DNA of 64,000 nucleotides, taken from the NCBI RefSeq assembly GCF_014193585.1, contig NZ_BLXY01000001.1, positions 168,033 through 232,032 of the forward strand. Direction: 5' to 3'. The translations under genes were made by a program, and so were the position numbers. Positions 42,191 through 51,105 of this stretch are shown here, piece after piece (the stretch's first letter is position 1; each line of letters opens with the position of its first letter). The DNA comes from Geomonas paludis. GTDB lineage: Bacteria; Desulfobacterota; Desulfuromonadia; Geobacterales; Geobacteraceae. Below the pieces are notes generated by a model. The model did no database searches. It had not been told where the DNA came from and saw only the letters and a list, made by a program, of their open reading frames with translations.

Positions 42191-43052
42191 TGTAGGTCGC
42201 GCAGATGATGCCGGCGAAGATGAGCACGATGCCGGCCACGTGGAAGGACTGCAGCCGCTCGCCCAGGAAGGCGACTGCCATGATGGTGCTGAAGGCAGGC
42301 ATCAGGTGCACGAACTGTCCGCCCACGTGCGGGCCCACCTGGCGCAGGCCGTGGTTCCAGGCGGTGAAGGCGACCACCGAGGCGAGGACGCCGACATACA
42401 GGACGCTGAGGACGGTGGGGAGGTTGAAGGTCATCACGTGCCCCCGGGCGATCTCGTACCCATAGAACGGGATCAGCAACACCAGGCCGCACACGGTCAT
42501 GGAGAACAGGAACACGAACGGGTTCAGCCCCTGCGGGTAGCGCTTGATGGCCACGGAATAAAGGCCCCAGGCGATGGCGGCGAGGAGCACCAGCAGGTCC
42601 CCGCGGTTGAAGGTCAGGGTAAGGATGCGGGACGGGTCGCCGCGCAGGATGATGGCGGCGACGCCGACCAGGGACAGGGCGATGCCGGCGTGCTGGCGCA
42701 GCATGACGCGCTGGCCGTAGAAGATGCGCGCGAACATGATGATGAAGATGGGGATGGCGGAGTTGACCAGCGCCGCGTTAATGGCCGTGGTCCAGTGCAT
42801 GGCCGTGTAGATCAGGAAGTTGAACAGGGTGACGCCGAGCAGGCCGGAGATGCCGACCAGCGGCAGGTTGGCCCGGACGATGGGCCACTGTTCGCGCAGG
42901 CGCGGCAGCACCACCGGCAGCAGCACGACGAGCGCCACCACCCAGCGCCAGAACACGAAGCCGGCAGGCGGGATGACGTTGTTCATGGCCCGGCTGATCA
43001 CGAAGTTCCCGGACCAGATCAGGGCGCTCAGGGTGAGGAGGAGGTACGGCAT
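42177..43052 (-). CDS. EamA/DMT-superfamily membrane transporter
   Basis: This 291-residue-class protein has about ten membrane helices in two EamA repeats (MPYLLLTLSALIWSGNFVIS begins the first). DMT exporters move amino acids, nucleotide sugars or other metabolites; the substrate is not inferable. The ATG at 43052 has AGGT upstream. Longer starts (43085, 43202) run into a CTCTCCC-type repeat and are rejected. The last codons and stop coincide with the arm of a long repeat, so the C terminus may have been remodelled. Confidence 0.87.
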   Translation of the reverse strand: MPYLLLTLSALIWSGNFVISRAMNNVIPPAGFVFWRWVVALVVLLPVVLPRLREQWPIVRANLPLVGISGLLGVTLFNFLIYTAMHWTTAINAALVNSAIPIFIIMFARIFYGQRVMLRQHAGIALSLVGVAAIILRGDPSRILTLTFNRGDLLVLLAAIAWGLYSVAIKRYPQGLNPFVFLFSMTVCGLVLLIPFYGYEIARGHVMTFNLPTVLSVLYVGVLASVVAFTAWNHGLRQVGPHVGGQFVHLMPAFSTIMAVAFLGERLQSFHVAGIVLIFAGIICATYKVKG

Positions 43053-43085
43053 CGCACTACCTGCTGCGGCGTAGATTTCGTCCAT

Positions 43086-43335
43086 TCCCCTCGCCCTCGA
43101 ACCTTCGCGCGAAGCGCTACGGTCCGTAAATCGGGAGAGGGCCGGGGTGAGGGCGGCGCCAAAGCGGAAAGACTCTCTCATTTTGAGGACTTGGTCAAGC
43201 AAATTGAACAGGGATGAAGGGGATGAAAGGGATAAAGGCGGATGAAAAACAAAACCCTCCCCCCGGGAGGGGGAGGGCAGGGGAGGGGGACGTTTTTAAG
43301 CAAAGGGGACTGGCACCTGCGGAGCCAGTCCCCTT
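43086..43335. repeat. Four repeat families between the DMT gene and flxA
   Basis: In order: a CCTCGCCCTCG...GGGTGAGGGCG element (43086-43156); a single AACAGGGATGAAGGGGATG arm (43207-43240); a CCTCCCCCCGGGAGGGGGAGG palindrome (43255-43291, written in part); and a GGGGACTGGC...GCCAGTCCCC palindrome (43302-43335). No gene is supported. Confidence 0.85.
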
Positions 43336-43346
43336 CACACAGAGAG

Positions 43347-44189
43347 CTAGAACTCCTGCGACATCGCCTTCACCTGGCGGGCGGTGAAGACCGGGCCGTC
43401 CTTGCAGACGTAGACGTTGCCGACGTTGCAGCGGCCGCACTTGCCGACGCCGCACTTCATCCGGTTCTCCAGCGTGGTGTAGATGTTGTCGTCGGTGAAA
43501 CCGAGGCGCTCCAGGACCGGGAGGGTGAACTTGATCATGATGGGCGGGCCGCAGACCAGCGCGATGGTGTTCTCGGCGCTGGGCGCCGCCTCTTCCAGCA
43601 CGGTGGGGACGAAGCCTACCTTGCCGTCGAAGTCCGGACCGGCGCCGCCGGGGTCCACGCACTTCACCAGGCGCACGTCGTCGCGCTCCTGCCACTCCTT
43701 CAACTCGTGCTTGTAGACCAGGTCCGCTTCGGAACGGGCGCCGTAGACGATGGTGATGTCCTTGAACTTGTCGCGCAGGTCCAGGCAGTTCCAGATCACG
43801 GTCCTAAGCGGCGGCAGGGCGATGCCCCCGGCGATGAAAACCAGGCTCTTGCCATAGAACTCTTCGATCGGGAAGGAGTTGCCGTAGGGGCCGCGCACGC
43901 CGACGGTGTCGCCGACTTCCAGCCTTCTCAGCGACTCCGTCACCCGCCCCACGCTCCTGAAGCAGCACTCGATGTACCCCTTGCGGGTCGGCGCCGAGGC
44001 GATGCAGAAGGTCGATTCGCCGAAGCCGAAGGAAGAGTACTCGGCGAACTGGCCGGCGCGGAAGCTGAAGTTCTCCCGGACCTGCTCGTCCTGGAAGACC
44101 AGGCGCAGCGTCCTGACGTCCGGGGTCTCGTCGACGATGGCTTCGATGGTAGCGAGGTTGGGGAGGTAGATGTTATCCGATTTGCACAT
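43347..44189 (-). CDS. flxA: FlxA-like FAD/NAD(P)-binding oxidoreductase subunit
   Basis: This 280-residue protein has an FAD-binding barrel (FRAGQFAEYSSFGFGESTFCIAS), an NAD-binding domain (LVFIAGGIALPPLRTVIW) and a C-terminal [2Fe-2S] motif (KCGVGKCGRCNVGNVYVCKDGPVF). It resembles AsrB, sulfhydrogenase gamma and PyrK. In the FlxABCD-HdrABC complex this subunit oxidises NADH and feeds the Fe-S subunits. It is the last gene of the locus starting at hdrC. Its partners here are 4Fe-4S proteins rather than a hydrogenase. Confidence 0.85.
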   Translation of the reverse strand: MCKSDNIYLPNLATIEAIVDETPDVRTLRLVFQDEQVRENFSFRAGQFAEYSSFGFGESTFCIASAPTRKGYIECCFRSVGRVTESLRRLEVGDTVGVRGPYGNSFPIEEFYGKSLVFIAGGIALPPLRTVIWNCLDLRDKFKDITIVYGARSEADLVYKHELKEWQERDDVRLVKCVDPGGAGPDFDGKVGFVPTVLEEAAPSAENTIALVCGPPIMIKFTLPVLERLGFTDDNIYTTLENRMKCGVGKCGRCNVGNVYVCKDGPVFTARQVKAMSQEF

Positions 44190-44215
44190 AGATATTTTCT
44201 CTCGATAAGGCGTTT

Positions 44216-44291
44216 AACAGGGATAAAAGGGATACCGGGGATAAAACCTCAGGCTTTTGTTGTTATCCCTTTTATCCCCTTTATCCCTGTT
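44216..44291. repeat. Palindromic repeat, AGGGATAAA family, two arms
   Basis: AACAGGGATAAAAGGGATAC... (44216-44245) and TTATCCCTTTTATCCCC... (44263-44291) are inverted around 17 bases. The right arm equals the right arm at 27035-27063 over 29 bases. It lies between flxA and flxB. Confidence 0.9.
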
Positions 44292-44295
44292 CGTT

Positions 44296-45306
44296 TTAGT
44301 CTTGCTTGGTGTTGATGGTCTCCAGGATTTCCGCGATGTCGATGCCGACCGGGCAGGCGCGGATGCAGCGGCCGCAGCCGGTGCAAAGGGTCTTGCCGAA
44401 CTTGTCGTCGTAGTACTTGAACTTGTGCATGATCCGGTTCCGGTAGCGCTTGTTCTGTACGTCGCGCGGGTTATGACCGGAAGCGTGGTTGGTGAACTTG
44501 GCGAAACCGCAGGCGTCCCAGTGCTTGCGCCTGACGCCGTCGTCGGTGCTCCCCTCGTCGTTGATGTCGAAGCAGTGGCAGGCCGGACAGATGAAGGCGC
44601 AGGCGCCGCAGCCGACGCAGATATCGGCGATCTTCTCCCAGAGCGGGTTCTCGAAGTGCTCTTCCAGCCACTTCTTGATCTTGACCAGGTCGAGCTTGGC
44701 GACGGCCTGGTCGACGAAGGGTTTCGGCTCGGCGCCCGCCCCCTCCGCGAACAGGTTTTGGTGCGCTGCCACCAGGGCCTGACCTTTTTCCGTCACCGCA
44801 TTGCAGGCGTAGGAGCCGTCCTTGAGCGGGGTCAGGAACAGGTCGCTCCCCGCCTCGGCATCCGGCGCCAGCCCGACCGCGCGGCAGAAGCAGGCATCGT
44901 CACCCTTGGTGCAGGCGATGCCGACGATGGTGCTCTTGCGGCGACGCTCCAGGTAGAACTCGTCCTTGTAATCCCAGGACATTACCGCGTCCAGGATGGC
45001 GGGGGAGCCGGCGTCACAGGGGGGTGCGCCGATCAGGACCGCCTCCGGGAACTTGGAGCGGTCCACATCCTTTACCTTCATGGCGCCGTTTTCCCGCTTG
45101 TAGGAGAGGATGTCCTCGCAGATGGGGAAGAACAGCTCCTTGGAGGAGCGGCGCGGCAGCGCGTCGAGGGTGAGGTCGGCGCCTGCGGTCAGCGGTTCAT
45201 AGAGCACCACCGACCCGGACAGCTTCGGGCCCACCACGAGTTTGGCTTCCTTGACCAGGAGGTCGATCAGATTGCGAAGGTTCTGTTCCGTAATGATCTG
45301 CGGCAT
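44296..45306 (-). CDS. flxB: FlxB-like 4Fe-4S subunit (sulfhydrogenase beta / AsrA fold)
   Basis: This 336-residue protein has an N-terminal HydB/AsrA-type domain (ELFFPICEDILSYKRENGAM). Two C-terminal [4Fe-4S] motifs follow: CVGCGACAFICPACHC and CTGCGRCIRACPVGID. In the Flx-Hdr complex it would carry electrons between FlxA and the Hdr subunits. The family assignment is good; the B/C labels follow the usual naming and could be exchanged. Confidence 0.8.
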   Translation of the reverse strand: MPQIITEQNLRNLIDLLVKEAKLVVGPKLSGSVVLYEPLTAGADLTLDALPRRSSKELFFPICEDILSYKRENGAMKVKDVDRSKFPEAVLIGAPPCDAGSPAILDAVMSWDYKDEFYLERRRKSTIVGIACTKGDDACFCRAVGLAPDAEAGSDLFLTPLKDGSYACNAVTEKGQALVAAHQNLFAEGAGAEPKPFVDQAVAKLDLVKIKKWLEEHFENPLWEKIADICVGCGACAFICPACHCFDINDEGSTDDGVRRKHWDACGFAKFTNHASGHNPRDVQNKRYRNRIMHKFKYYDDKFGKTLCTGCGRCIRACPVGIDIAEILETINTKQD

Positions 45307-45331
45307 AGGGTTGTCTCTTTTGTTGGCCTTT

Positions 45332-45490
45332 CCCCCTCGCCCTCCGAACCTTCGCAGACCAGGGCTTCGGTCCGCAAGCGGGAGAGGGGCAGGGGTGAGG
45401 GCGCTGCTGACTGTTGTAATGCTGCTGAGTTCTTAAACTCGTCCGGCGCCTCGCCCTCACCCCGACCCTCTCCCAAAGGGCGAGGGGGAG
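45332..45490. repeat. CTCGCCCTC/GGGTGAGGG repeats between flxB and flxC
   Basis: One long element (45332-45402) with GGGAGAGGGGCAGGGGTGAG as its right half, and one CCCTCACCCCGACCCTCTCC element (45450-45490). They are arranged as an inverted pair. Confidence 0.8.
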
Positions 45491-45516
45491 TCTGACAGAG
45501 GCCGGGACAGTTGCGG

Positions 45517-46461
45517 CTACTTGATAAACGACTGGTCGTCGTTTTCCTTGTACTCGTTCAGCGGCCCCTTATCCACCGGCGTGAGCCCGGCCTCGAAGTC
45601 GTAGAGCTCCTTCAGCTCTTGCGCCATGCGGCGGTTCAGCAGGTTGAGCGGGATGTCCATCGGGCAGACGCGCTCGCACTCGGCGCAGCCGCCGCAGCGA
45701 CCGGCAAGATGCATGGCGCGCACCAGGTGCCAGGCCATGTTGCCTGCGGGACGGGGTGAGTTTTCCACCGCCTGCGGCCGGTTCTTGTCGCACAGGCACT
45801 GCTCGCAGTAGCAGAAGGGGCAGACCTGGCGGCAGGCCATGCAGCGGATACAGCGCGAGAAGTGCTCCTTCCAGAACGCCCAACGCTCCGCCTGCGGCAT
45901 CGCCTCGATGCGCGCCAACTCCTGCGCTTCCTCCGGTGTCAGATCGGCAAGTTCCGTGTGCGTGCCGGCGGCGACGTCAGCCCCCTCCGGCATGTGCACC
46001 GTGCACTCCCGGCACTTGCGGGCGATGTTGGCGTCGGTAAGGGTGCCGGTGCGCTCAACGCCGAAGCCGTACACGCCGGGGCAGACTACGCCGATGATGA
46101 AGAGGTCCTCGCGCTGGAGCTGCGATTCAGTCATCAGGCCGGCCAGCGCGCGCATGTCGCATCCCTTGGCGACGATGCCGACCTTGCCCTGCTTGAGCAC
46201 CCCTTTCTTGGCCTTGGTGAGGTAGACCGAGAGGTTGTTGACGCAGGCGGGGGAGAAGATGAGCTTTTCCGCCTCTTCCACCGTGGTGACCAGTGCCGGG
46301 CTGGCGGTCCCTTTGCGGCGGCCGGGGAGGTAGCCCACCACGCCCACCACCGTCTCATCCTTGAGGATCTTTGCCGCTTCCTTGCGGATGGCCTCGGTAA
46401 TCGCCTGGTAGTAAGCCGGTTCGATGCTGGTCACGTGGTTTTTGTTTGCTTTAGCGTTCAT
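45517..46461 (-). CDS. flxC: FlxC-like 4Fe-4S subunit
   Basis: This 314-residue protein has an N-terminal domain like the F420-hydrogenase beta/FdhB group (VGIVAKGCDMRALAGLM). Cysteine-rich [4Fe-4S] motifs follow: CIRCMACRQVCPFCYCEQCLC and CGGCAECERVCPMDI (first given in part by family logic). Two or three clusters are likely. It lies between the FlxB and FlxD genes on the same strand. It is probably an electron-wiring subunit of the Flx-Hdr complex. Confidence 0.8.
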   Translation of the reverse strand: MNAKANKNHVTSIEPAYYQAITEAIRKEAAKILKDETVVGVVGYLPGRRKGTASPALVTTVEEAEKLIFSPACVNNLSVYLTKAKKGVLKQGKVGIVAKGCDMRALAGLMTESQLQREDLFIIGVVCPGVYGFGVERTGTLTDANIARKCRECTVHMPEGADVAAGTHTELADLTPEEAQELARIEAMPQAERWAFWKEHFSRCIRCMACRQVCPFCYCEQCLCDKNRPQAVENSPRPAGNMAWHLVRAMHLAGRCGGCAECERVCPMDIPLNLLNRRMAQELKELYDFEAGLTPVDKGPLNEYKENDDQSFIK

Positions 46462-46521
46462 GTCTGGTCCGTTGGCGCCGCGGCAGATGCCGGACGCAAG
46501 TTTTGTCGGTTGGGAAGGAAA

Positions 46522-46615
46522 CCTCCCCCTCCCTAACCCTCCCCCTCCGGGGGAGGGGACTATGGCGCTTCTTCTTGCTCCTCCCCCCGGAGGGGGGAGG
46601 TTGGGAGGGGGGCTA
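46522..46615. repeat. CCTCCCC/GGGGAGG palindromic repeat pair
   Basis: CCTCCCCCTCCCTAACCC... and CTCCTCCCCCCGGAGGGGGG... units (46522-46615) lie between flxC and flxD. They match the family at 11311-11399. Confidence 0.8.
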
Positions 46616-46624
46616 CCCAGTCAA

Positions 46625-47158
46625 TCAGCCGATGCTGTCGTAGGCCTCTTTGAGCTCCGGGGTATTGATGGCGCCGGACTTGTCCACCGTAGCCTCGGCG
46701 AAGGTGGACCACTGCTCCTCGTGCTCGAGCTCCTTGAATTCCGGCATCGGCCCCATGGCGCGCACCCGTTCGGTAAGTTCGGTCACCACGTCGACCCACT
46801 TGCCCCCTTCGGCGGCCGAGACCCAGGAGAACTGGAGCCGGTTCAGGTCGACGCCTACGAAGTCGAGCAGGGCGCGGAACGCGGCGAAGCGGCGCCGGGC
46901 GTGGAAGTTGCCCGCCATGTAGTGGCAGTCGCCCGGGTGGCACCCGGAAACGAGCACCCCGTCCGCCCCCTTCTGGAAGGCGCGCAGGATGAACACCGGG
47001 TCGATCCTCCCGGTGCAGGGGAACTTGAGCACCCTGACGTTGGGCGGGTACTGCATCCGGCTGGTGCCCGCGAGGTCCGCCCCCGCGTAGGTGCACCAGG
47101 TGCAGACGAAGGCGACTATCTTCGGTTCGAAATCGTGCTTGATGTGCTCACCGTGCAT
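46625..47158 (-). CDS. flxD: FlxD/MvhD-like iron-sulfur subunit
   Basis: This 177-residue protein is of the MvhD (methyl-viologen hydrogenase delta) family, which binds a [2Fe-2S] cluster. Motifs are AFVCTWCTYAGADLAG, FPCTGRIDPVFIL and SGCHPGDCHYMAGN. MvhD-type subunits link HdrA to an electron-donating partner, here FlxABC. The ATG at 47158 follows TTGAGG. The frame runs 10 codons further to a TTG inside a repeat arm, which I reject. Confidence 0.88.
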   Translation of the reverse strand: MHGEHIKHDFEPKIVAFVCTWCTYAGADLAGTSRMQYPPNVRVLKFPCTGRIDPVFILRAFQKGADGVLVSGCHPGDCHYMAGNFHARRRFAAFRALLDFVGVDLNRLQFSWVSAAEGGKWVDVVTELTERVRAMGPMPEFKELEHEEQWSTFAEATVDKSGAINTPELKEAYDSIG

Positions 47159-47171
47159 GGAAAACCTCAAG

Positions 47172-47407
47172 ATCGGTTCAACGTTCAAGGTTCAACGTTC
47201 GACACGTTTATAGCCCTGACGGAACGGAGTGTTTGGTGACTTGTACCGGTGCCGTAGCCGTTTCAGATCATGCCCCTCGAACGTTGAACGTAGAACGTTG
47301 AACGGGTTTTAAAGCCCTGACGGAACGGAGTGTTTGGTGACTTGTACCAGTGTAGTAGCCGTTTTAGGTTGCCGTCCCTCGAACGTTGAACGTTGAACCT
47401 TGAACGG
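47172..47407. repeat. AACGTTC-family repeat with a 101-bp tandem duplication
   Basis: Arms of AACGTTC/GAACGTT phrases lie at about 47174-47200, 47277-47305 and 47377-47407. Between them a unit beginning AGCCCTGACGGAACGGAGTG occurs twice, at 47212 and 47313, with a period of 101 bp and few differences. It fills the flxD-hdrA spacer. Confidence 0.9.
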
Positions 47408-47416
47408 TTTCTGCCG

Positions 47417-49414
47417 TTACAGCGCCTCTATCATCGCCATGATCTGCTCGTCGGTGTAGCCGTCGAGTTCGATGGACTTGGACGGGCAGGTGGCCTGGCA
47501 GGTGCCGCAGCCGCCGCAGACACCGGGGTTCACGTAGGCGACCTTCTTCACCAGGTTCCCCTGGCGATCCCGGATCTCCTTCTCCTCGATGGCGCCGTAG
47601 GCGCAGACCTTCTTGCAGGCGAAACAGCCGACGCAGTACTTTTCGTTCACCTTGGCGACCACCGGGTCTCGCTCCAGCTTGTCCTTGGCGAACAGCGTCA
47701 TCACCTTGGCCGCCGCGGCGGAGGCCTGGCTCACCGTGTCCGGAATGTCCTTCGGCCCCTGGCAGGCGCCGGCGAGATAGATCCCGGCGGTGGCGCACTC
47801 GACCGGCTTCAGCTTGGCGTGGGCCTCGGAGTAGAAGTTGTACTTGTCATAGGAGATGCCGAGCTTCTGGGCCAGCAGATCGGCCCCGTCCTGCGGCTGC
47901 ACCGCGGTGGCCAGCACCACGAGATCGGCCTCGATCTCGACCTGCACGCCGACCTGGATGTCGCTTCCCATCACCACGATCTTGTCGCCGCGCTGGTACA
48001 TGCGGGACACCATCCCCCTGATGTAGACCGCTTCCTCTTCCTCGACGGCGCGGCGCCAGAACTCGTCGTACCCCTTGCCCGGAGTCCTCGCGTCCATGAA
48101 GAAGACGTAGGCCTGCCCGTCGTGCACCTTGTGGTGGTAGAGCATGGTGTGCTTCGCCGTGTACATGCAGCAGACCTTGGAGCAGTAGGAGATCCCTTTT
48201 TCCCTGGCGCGCGAGCCGACGCACTGGATGAAGACTACCTGCTTGGGCTCCTTGCCGTCCGAGGGCCTCAGGATCTTGCCGCCGGTAGGGCCGGAGGCGG
48301 AGGCGAGCCGCTCGAAGGTCATGCCGTCGATGATGTCGGGAATGGTGCCGTAGCCGAATTCGCCGTACCCCTGGATGGGACTCCCTTCGGGTTTCCTGTC
48401 GATGGTGTAGAGCTTGAAGCCGGTGGCCACCACGATGGCGCCCACGTCCTCGACGGTGAAAGTGTCCTGCTGCTCGTAGTCCACCGCGCCCGGCCCGCAG
48501 ACCTTGGCGCAGACGCCGCATTTGCCGCTTTGGAACATGGTGCAGTTCTCGCGGTCGATCACCGGCGTGTTGGGGACCGCTTGCGGGAAGGGGACGTAGA
48601 TGGCGGGGCGCATGCCGTGCCCCTGGTCGAACTCGTTGGGGATCTTCTTCTTCGGGCACTTGGTCATGCAGATGCCGCAGCCGGTGCACTTGGACTCGTC
48701 CACCGAGCGCGCCTTGTGCTTCACGGTCACCTGGAAGTTGCCGATGTAGCCGTCGACCTTCTCGATCTCGGAGTAGGTGAACAGGGTGATGTTCGGGTGG
48801 TTGGCCACGTCGACCATCTTCGGGGTCATGATGCACTGGGAGCAGTCGAGGGTCGGGAAGGTCTCGGAGAGCTGGGCCATGTGGCCGCCGATGGACGGTT
48901 CACGCTCGACCAGCACCACCTTGTGCCCGGCGTCGGCGATGTCGAGGGCCGCCTGGATGCCGGCGATGCCGCCACCGATCACTAGGGCGCGCTTGGTCAC
49001 GGGAACGGTGATCGGGGCGAGGGATTTCCCTTTCCGGACCCTTTCCACCATCAGTTTCACGATGTCCTTGGCCTTGGCTGTCGCCATGTCCCGGTCCTCG
49101 TGGACCCAGGAACAGTGCTCGCGGATGTTGGCCATCTCGCACAGGTACGGGTTCAGTCCCGCCGCCTCGGCCGCCTTGCGGAAGGTCTTCTCGTGCATGC
49201 GCGGGCTGCACGCCGCCACCAGCACGCCGTCCAGCTTGTGCTCGGCGACCGCCTTCTTCAACAGGGTCTGCCCGGGGTCCGAGCACATGTACTTGTAATC
49301 GCAGGAGAAGGCGACGCCGGGGATCTCCCCCGCGGCCTTCGCCACCTGCTCCACATCCACCGTGCGGGAGATGTTCTCACCGCAGTGGCACACAAAAACG
49401 CCGATTCTGGACAT
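47417..49414 (-). CDS. hdrA: Heterodisulfide reductase-like subunit HdrA
   Basis: HdrA is the FAD-containing, electron-bifurcating hub of HdrABC complexes. The 665-residue protein has an N-terminal VFVCHCGENI motif and the FAD motif VIGGGIAGIQAALDIADAG. The conserved cysteine region TLDCSQCIMTPKM has Cys where some homologues have selenocysteine. A [4Fe-4S] ferredoxin motif CTGCGICMTKCPKKK follows, and a C-terminal two-cluster ferredoxin domain (CVGCFACKKVCAYGAI, CGGCGTCQATCPSKSI). The ATG follows GAGGAG. In non-methanogens the disulfide acceptor differs from CoM-S-S-CoB. Confidence 0.95.
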   Translation of the reverse strand: MSRIGVFVCHCGENISRTVDVEQVAKAAGEIPGVAFSCDYKYMCSDPGQTLLKKAVAEHKLDGVLVAACSPRMHEKTFRKAAEAAGLNPYLCEMANIREHCSWVHEDRDMATAKAKDIVKLMVERVRKGKSLAPITVPVTKRALVIGGGIAGIQAALDIADAGHKVVLVEREPSIGGHMAQLSETFPTLDCSQCIMTPKMVDVANHPNITLFTYSEIEKVDGYIGNFQVTVKHKARSVDESKCTGCGICMTKCPKKKIPNEFDQGHGMRPAIYVPFPQAVPNTPVIDRENCTMFQSGKCGVCAKVCGPGAVDYEQQDTFTVEDVGAIVVATGFKLYTIDRKPEGSPIQGYGEFGYGTIPDIIDGMTFERLASASGPTGGKILRPSDGKEPKQVVFIQCVGSRAREKGISYCSKVCCMYTAKHTMLYHHKVHDGQAYVFFMDARTPGKGYDEFWRRAVEEEEAVYIRGMVSRMYQRGDKIVVMGSDIQVGVQVEIEADLVVLATAVQPQDGADLLAQKLGISYDKYNFYSEAHAKLKPVECATAGIYLAGACQGPKDIPDTVSQASAAAAKVMTLFAKDKLERDPVVAKVNEKYCVGCFACKKVCAYGAIEEKEIRDRQGNLVKKVAYVNPGVCGGCGTCQATCPSKSIELDGYTDEQIMAMIEAL

Positions 49415-49447
49415 AAGCTCCTCAATCCATGCGCTGCCGCCCGCGGG

Positions 49448-50401
49448 CTACAGCAGCTGTTTATCTCTCAACAGCGGTTTCGGGTCGGTGATAACGCTCT
49501 CGAAACCGAGGCTCTCCGAGGCAACCCCCATCGCCAGCGCCGCCAATTGGGTGACGTAGAAGATGGGGAGGTCGCGCTGGTCGGGGGCGCTGCCGCCGTG
49601 GAGTTCCGAGCCGAAGATGTTGCCGAACAGGGTGGAGTCGGGAGCGCCGAACGCTTCCTTGATCTCCTTCTGGCGGATGTCCAGGTTGCCGTGGCACAAG
49701 GGGCAGGCGACCATGATGCAGTCCGCGCCGGCGATGCGCGCCGATTCCAGGATGGCGTTGGAGAGTTTGAGCACCACGCCCGGACGGGACAGGGTGAAGT
49801 TCGCGCCGCAGCATTCCATGCGATGCGACCACTTGACCGGTTCGGCGCCCAGCGCGCGCAGGACGTCCTCCATGATGCTGGGGTCCTCGCAGTCGTCCAA
49901 CTCCGGCACTCCCGGCGGCCGGGTGAGCAGGCAGCCGTAGTAGGGAGCGACCTTGAGCCCCATGAGCGGCTTCTTGACGCTCTCCTCCAGCTTGGCCAAG
50001 CCGTACTCGCGGGCCAGGATTTCCAGGATGTGCTTGACCGGCTTGTTCAGCGCGGCGGGGCCGTCGATGGCGACCTCGACCTGCTTTCTCTTGGTGTCGT
50101 CTTCTTTCAGGTGATGCTGGGTGGTTTTCAGGCGCGAGAAGCAGGCGGCGCAGGCGACGGCCAGATCCCCCTCGACCTCTTCGGCCAGGGAGAGGTTCTT
50201 GGCGCACAGCGACAGCGACAAGAGTTCGTCCACGTTATGGGCGGGGGTGGCCCCGCAGCAGAACCAATCCGGCACTTCCTTCAGCCCCACGTTGAGCGCC
50301 TTGAACAGCGCCCGGGTGGAGATATCGTATTCGCGCCCGGAAGCGTGCAGCGAGCACCCCGGGTAGTAGGAATAACTAAGACGTTTCTTGCCAGGTGTCA
50401 C
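49448..50401 (-). CDS. hdrB: Heterodisulfide reductase-like subunit HdrB
   Basis: HdrB holds the catalytic non-cubane [4Fe-4S] clusters. The 317-residue protein has both CCG-domain motifs: YYPGCSLHA...FCCGATPAHN...CAACFSRL, and YYGCLLTRP...ECCGANFTLSR...ACPLCHGNLD. The start is GTG at 50401, overlapping the hdrC stop by 4 bases. The frame stays open further upstream inside hdrC, but that part is not HdrB-like. Confidence 0.94.
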   Translation of the reverse strand: MTPGKKRLSYSYYPGCSLHASGREYDISTRALFKALNVGLKEVPDWFCCGATPAHNVDELLSLSLCAKNLSLAEEVEGDLAVACAACFSRLKTTQHHLKEDDTKRKQVEVAIDGPAALNKPVKHILEILAREYGLAKLEESVKKPLMGLKVAPYYGCLLTRPPGVPELDDCEDPSIMEDVLRALGAEPVKWSHRMECCGANFTLSRPGVVLKLSNAILESARIAGADCIMVACPLCHGNLDIRQKEIKEAFGAPDSTLFGNIFGSELHGGSAPDQRDLPIFYVTQLAALAMGVASESLGFESVITDPKPLLRDKQLL

Positions 50402-50982
50402 AGCGCCTCCCCTTTCTTGCGCATCTCCTCGATCCGCTTGAAGATCCCTTCGATCTCCGCGATGTTCTTGTTCTTGGAATGGAACATCTTCAGCTTGCCC
50501 TTGGAGATCAGCTTGGGCCCGAGCATGAGGTCCTTCAGGAACTGCCCGCTCTTCATGTTGAAGGCGGCGCCCAGGCGCAGTTCGTACTGGCGGCCGTAGG
50601 TGCGGATGTTCTCGATGAAGAGCCGGTTGGCGAGCTGCACGTAGCTTTCCTTGGAGGGGCCGTCGGCATCCCAGGAAAGTTTTCTCAGCGCGTCCATGAT
50701 GGCGGCGAGATCGACCTTGTTGGGGCAGCGGGTGGTGCAGGTCTCGCAGGAAGCGCAGTACCAGATGGAGCGCCCGGCCAGAATGCGCTGCCCTTGCCCC
50801 AGCTGCAGCAGGCGCACCACCCGGTTGGGGGGATGCTCCATGAAGGTGGACATGGGGCAGCCTGCCGAGCACTTGCCGCACTGGAAGCAGCGCCGCACCG
50901 AACTGCCGGAGAGGGCCTCCACCTTCTTCACGAACCCGATGTTCATGGTCTCGTTGGAGAGGTGCATCAACTTGTTTTTCAC
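50398..50982 (-). CDS. hdrC: Heterodisulfide reductase-like subunit HdrC
   Basis: HdrC is a small ferredoxin-like subunit that wires HdrA to HdrB. The protein (about 194 residues) has two [4Fe-4S] motifs, CFQCGKCSAGCPM and CASCETCTTRCPNKVD. I choose the GTG at 50982, because GAGGT lies 5 bases upstream; ATG at 50967 or 51018 are alternatives. It is the first gene of the hdrCBA-flxDCBA locus, and the 13-bp inverted repeat at 51106-51174 lies upstream. Confidence 0.9.
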   Translation of the reverse strand: MKNKLMHLSNETMNIGFVKKVEALSGSSVRRCFQCGKCSAGCPMSTFMEHPPNRVVRLLQLGQGQRILAGRSIWYCASCETCTTRCPNKVDLAAIMDALRKLSWDADGPSKESYVQLANRLFIENIRTYGRQYELRLGAAFNMKSGQFLKDLMLGPKLISKGKLKMFHSKNKNIAEIEGIFKRIEEMRKKGEAL

Positions 50983-51105
50983 TGCGGACCTCGTGACTGG
51001 TTCATGGTCGGGGACCATTTTGTTAATAAACAGTTCGAAATCATACGCCCATCGAAAGCGAAAGGGCAAGCGCTTTGTGACCGGCAGGCGTCATGTTGAA
51101 GAACG

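Noticed and set aside
43053-43202. Longer N terminus for the DMT exporter
   Set aside because: The extra 50 codons translate a CTCTCCC/GGGTGAGGG repeat and are not membrane-protein-like.
47172-47407. CRISPR array in the hdrA-flxD spacer
   Set aside because: Only two long units are present, the arms are palindromic tandem phrases, there are no regular spacers, and no cas genes are nearby.
48840-48870. Selenocysteine in HdrA suggested by the nearby selB
   Set aside because: The frame reads Cys at TLDCSQC and has no in-frame UGA.
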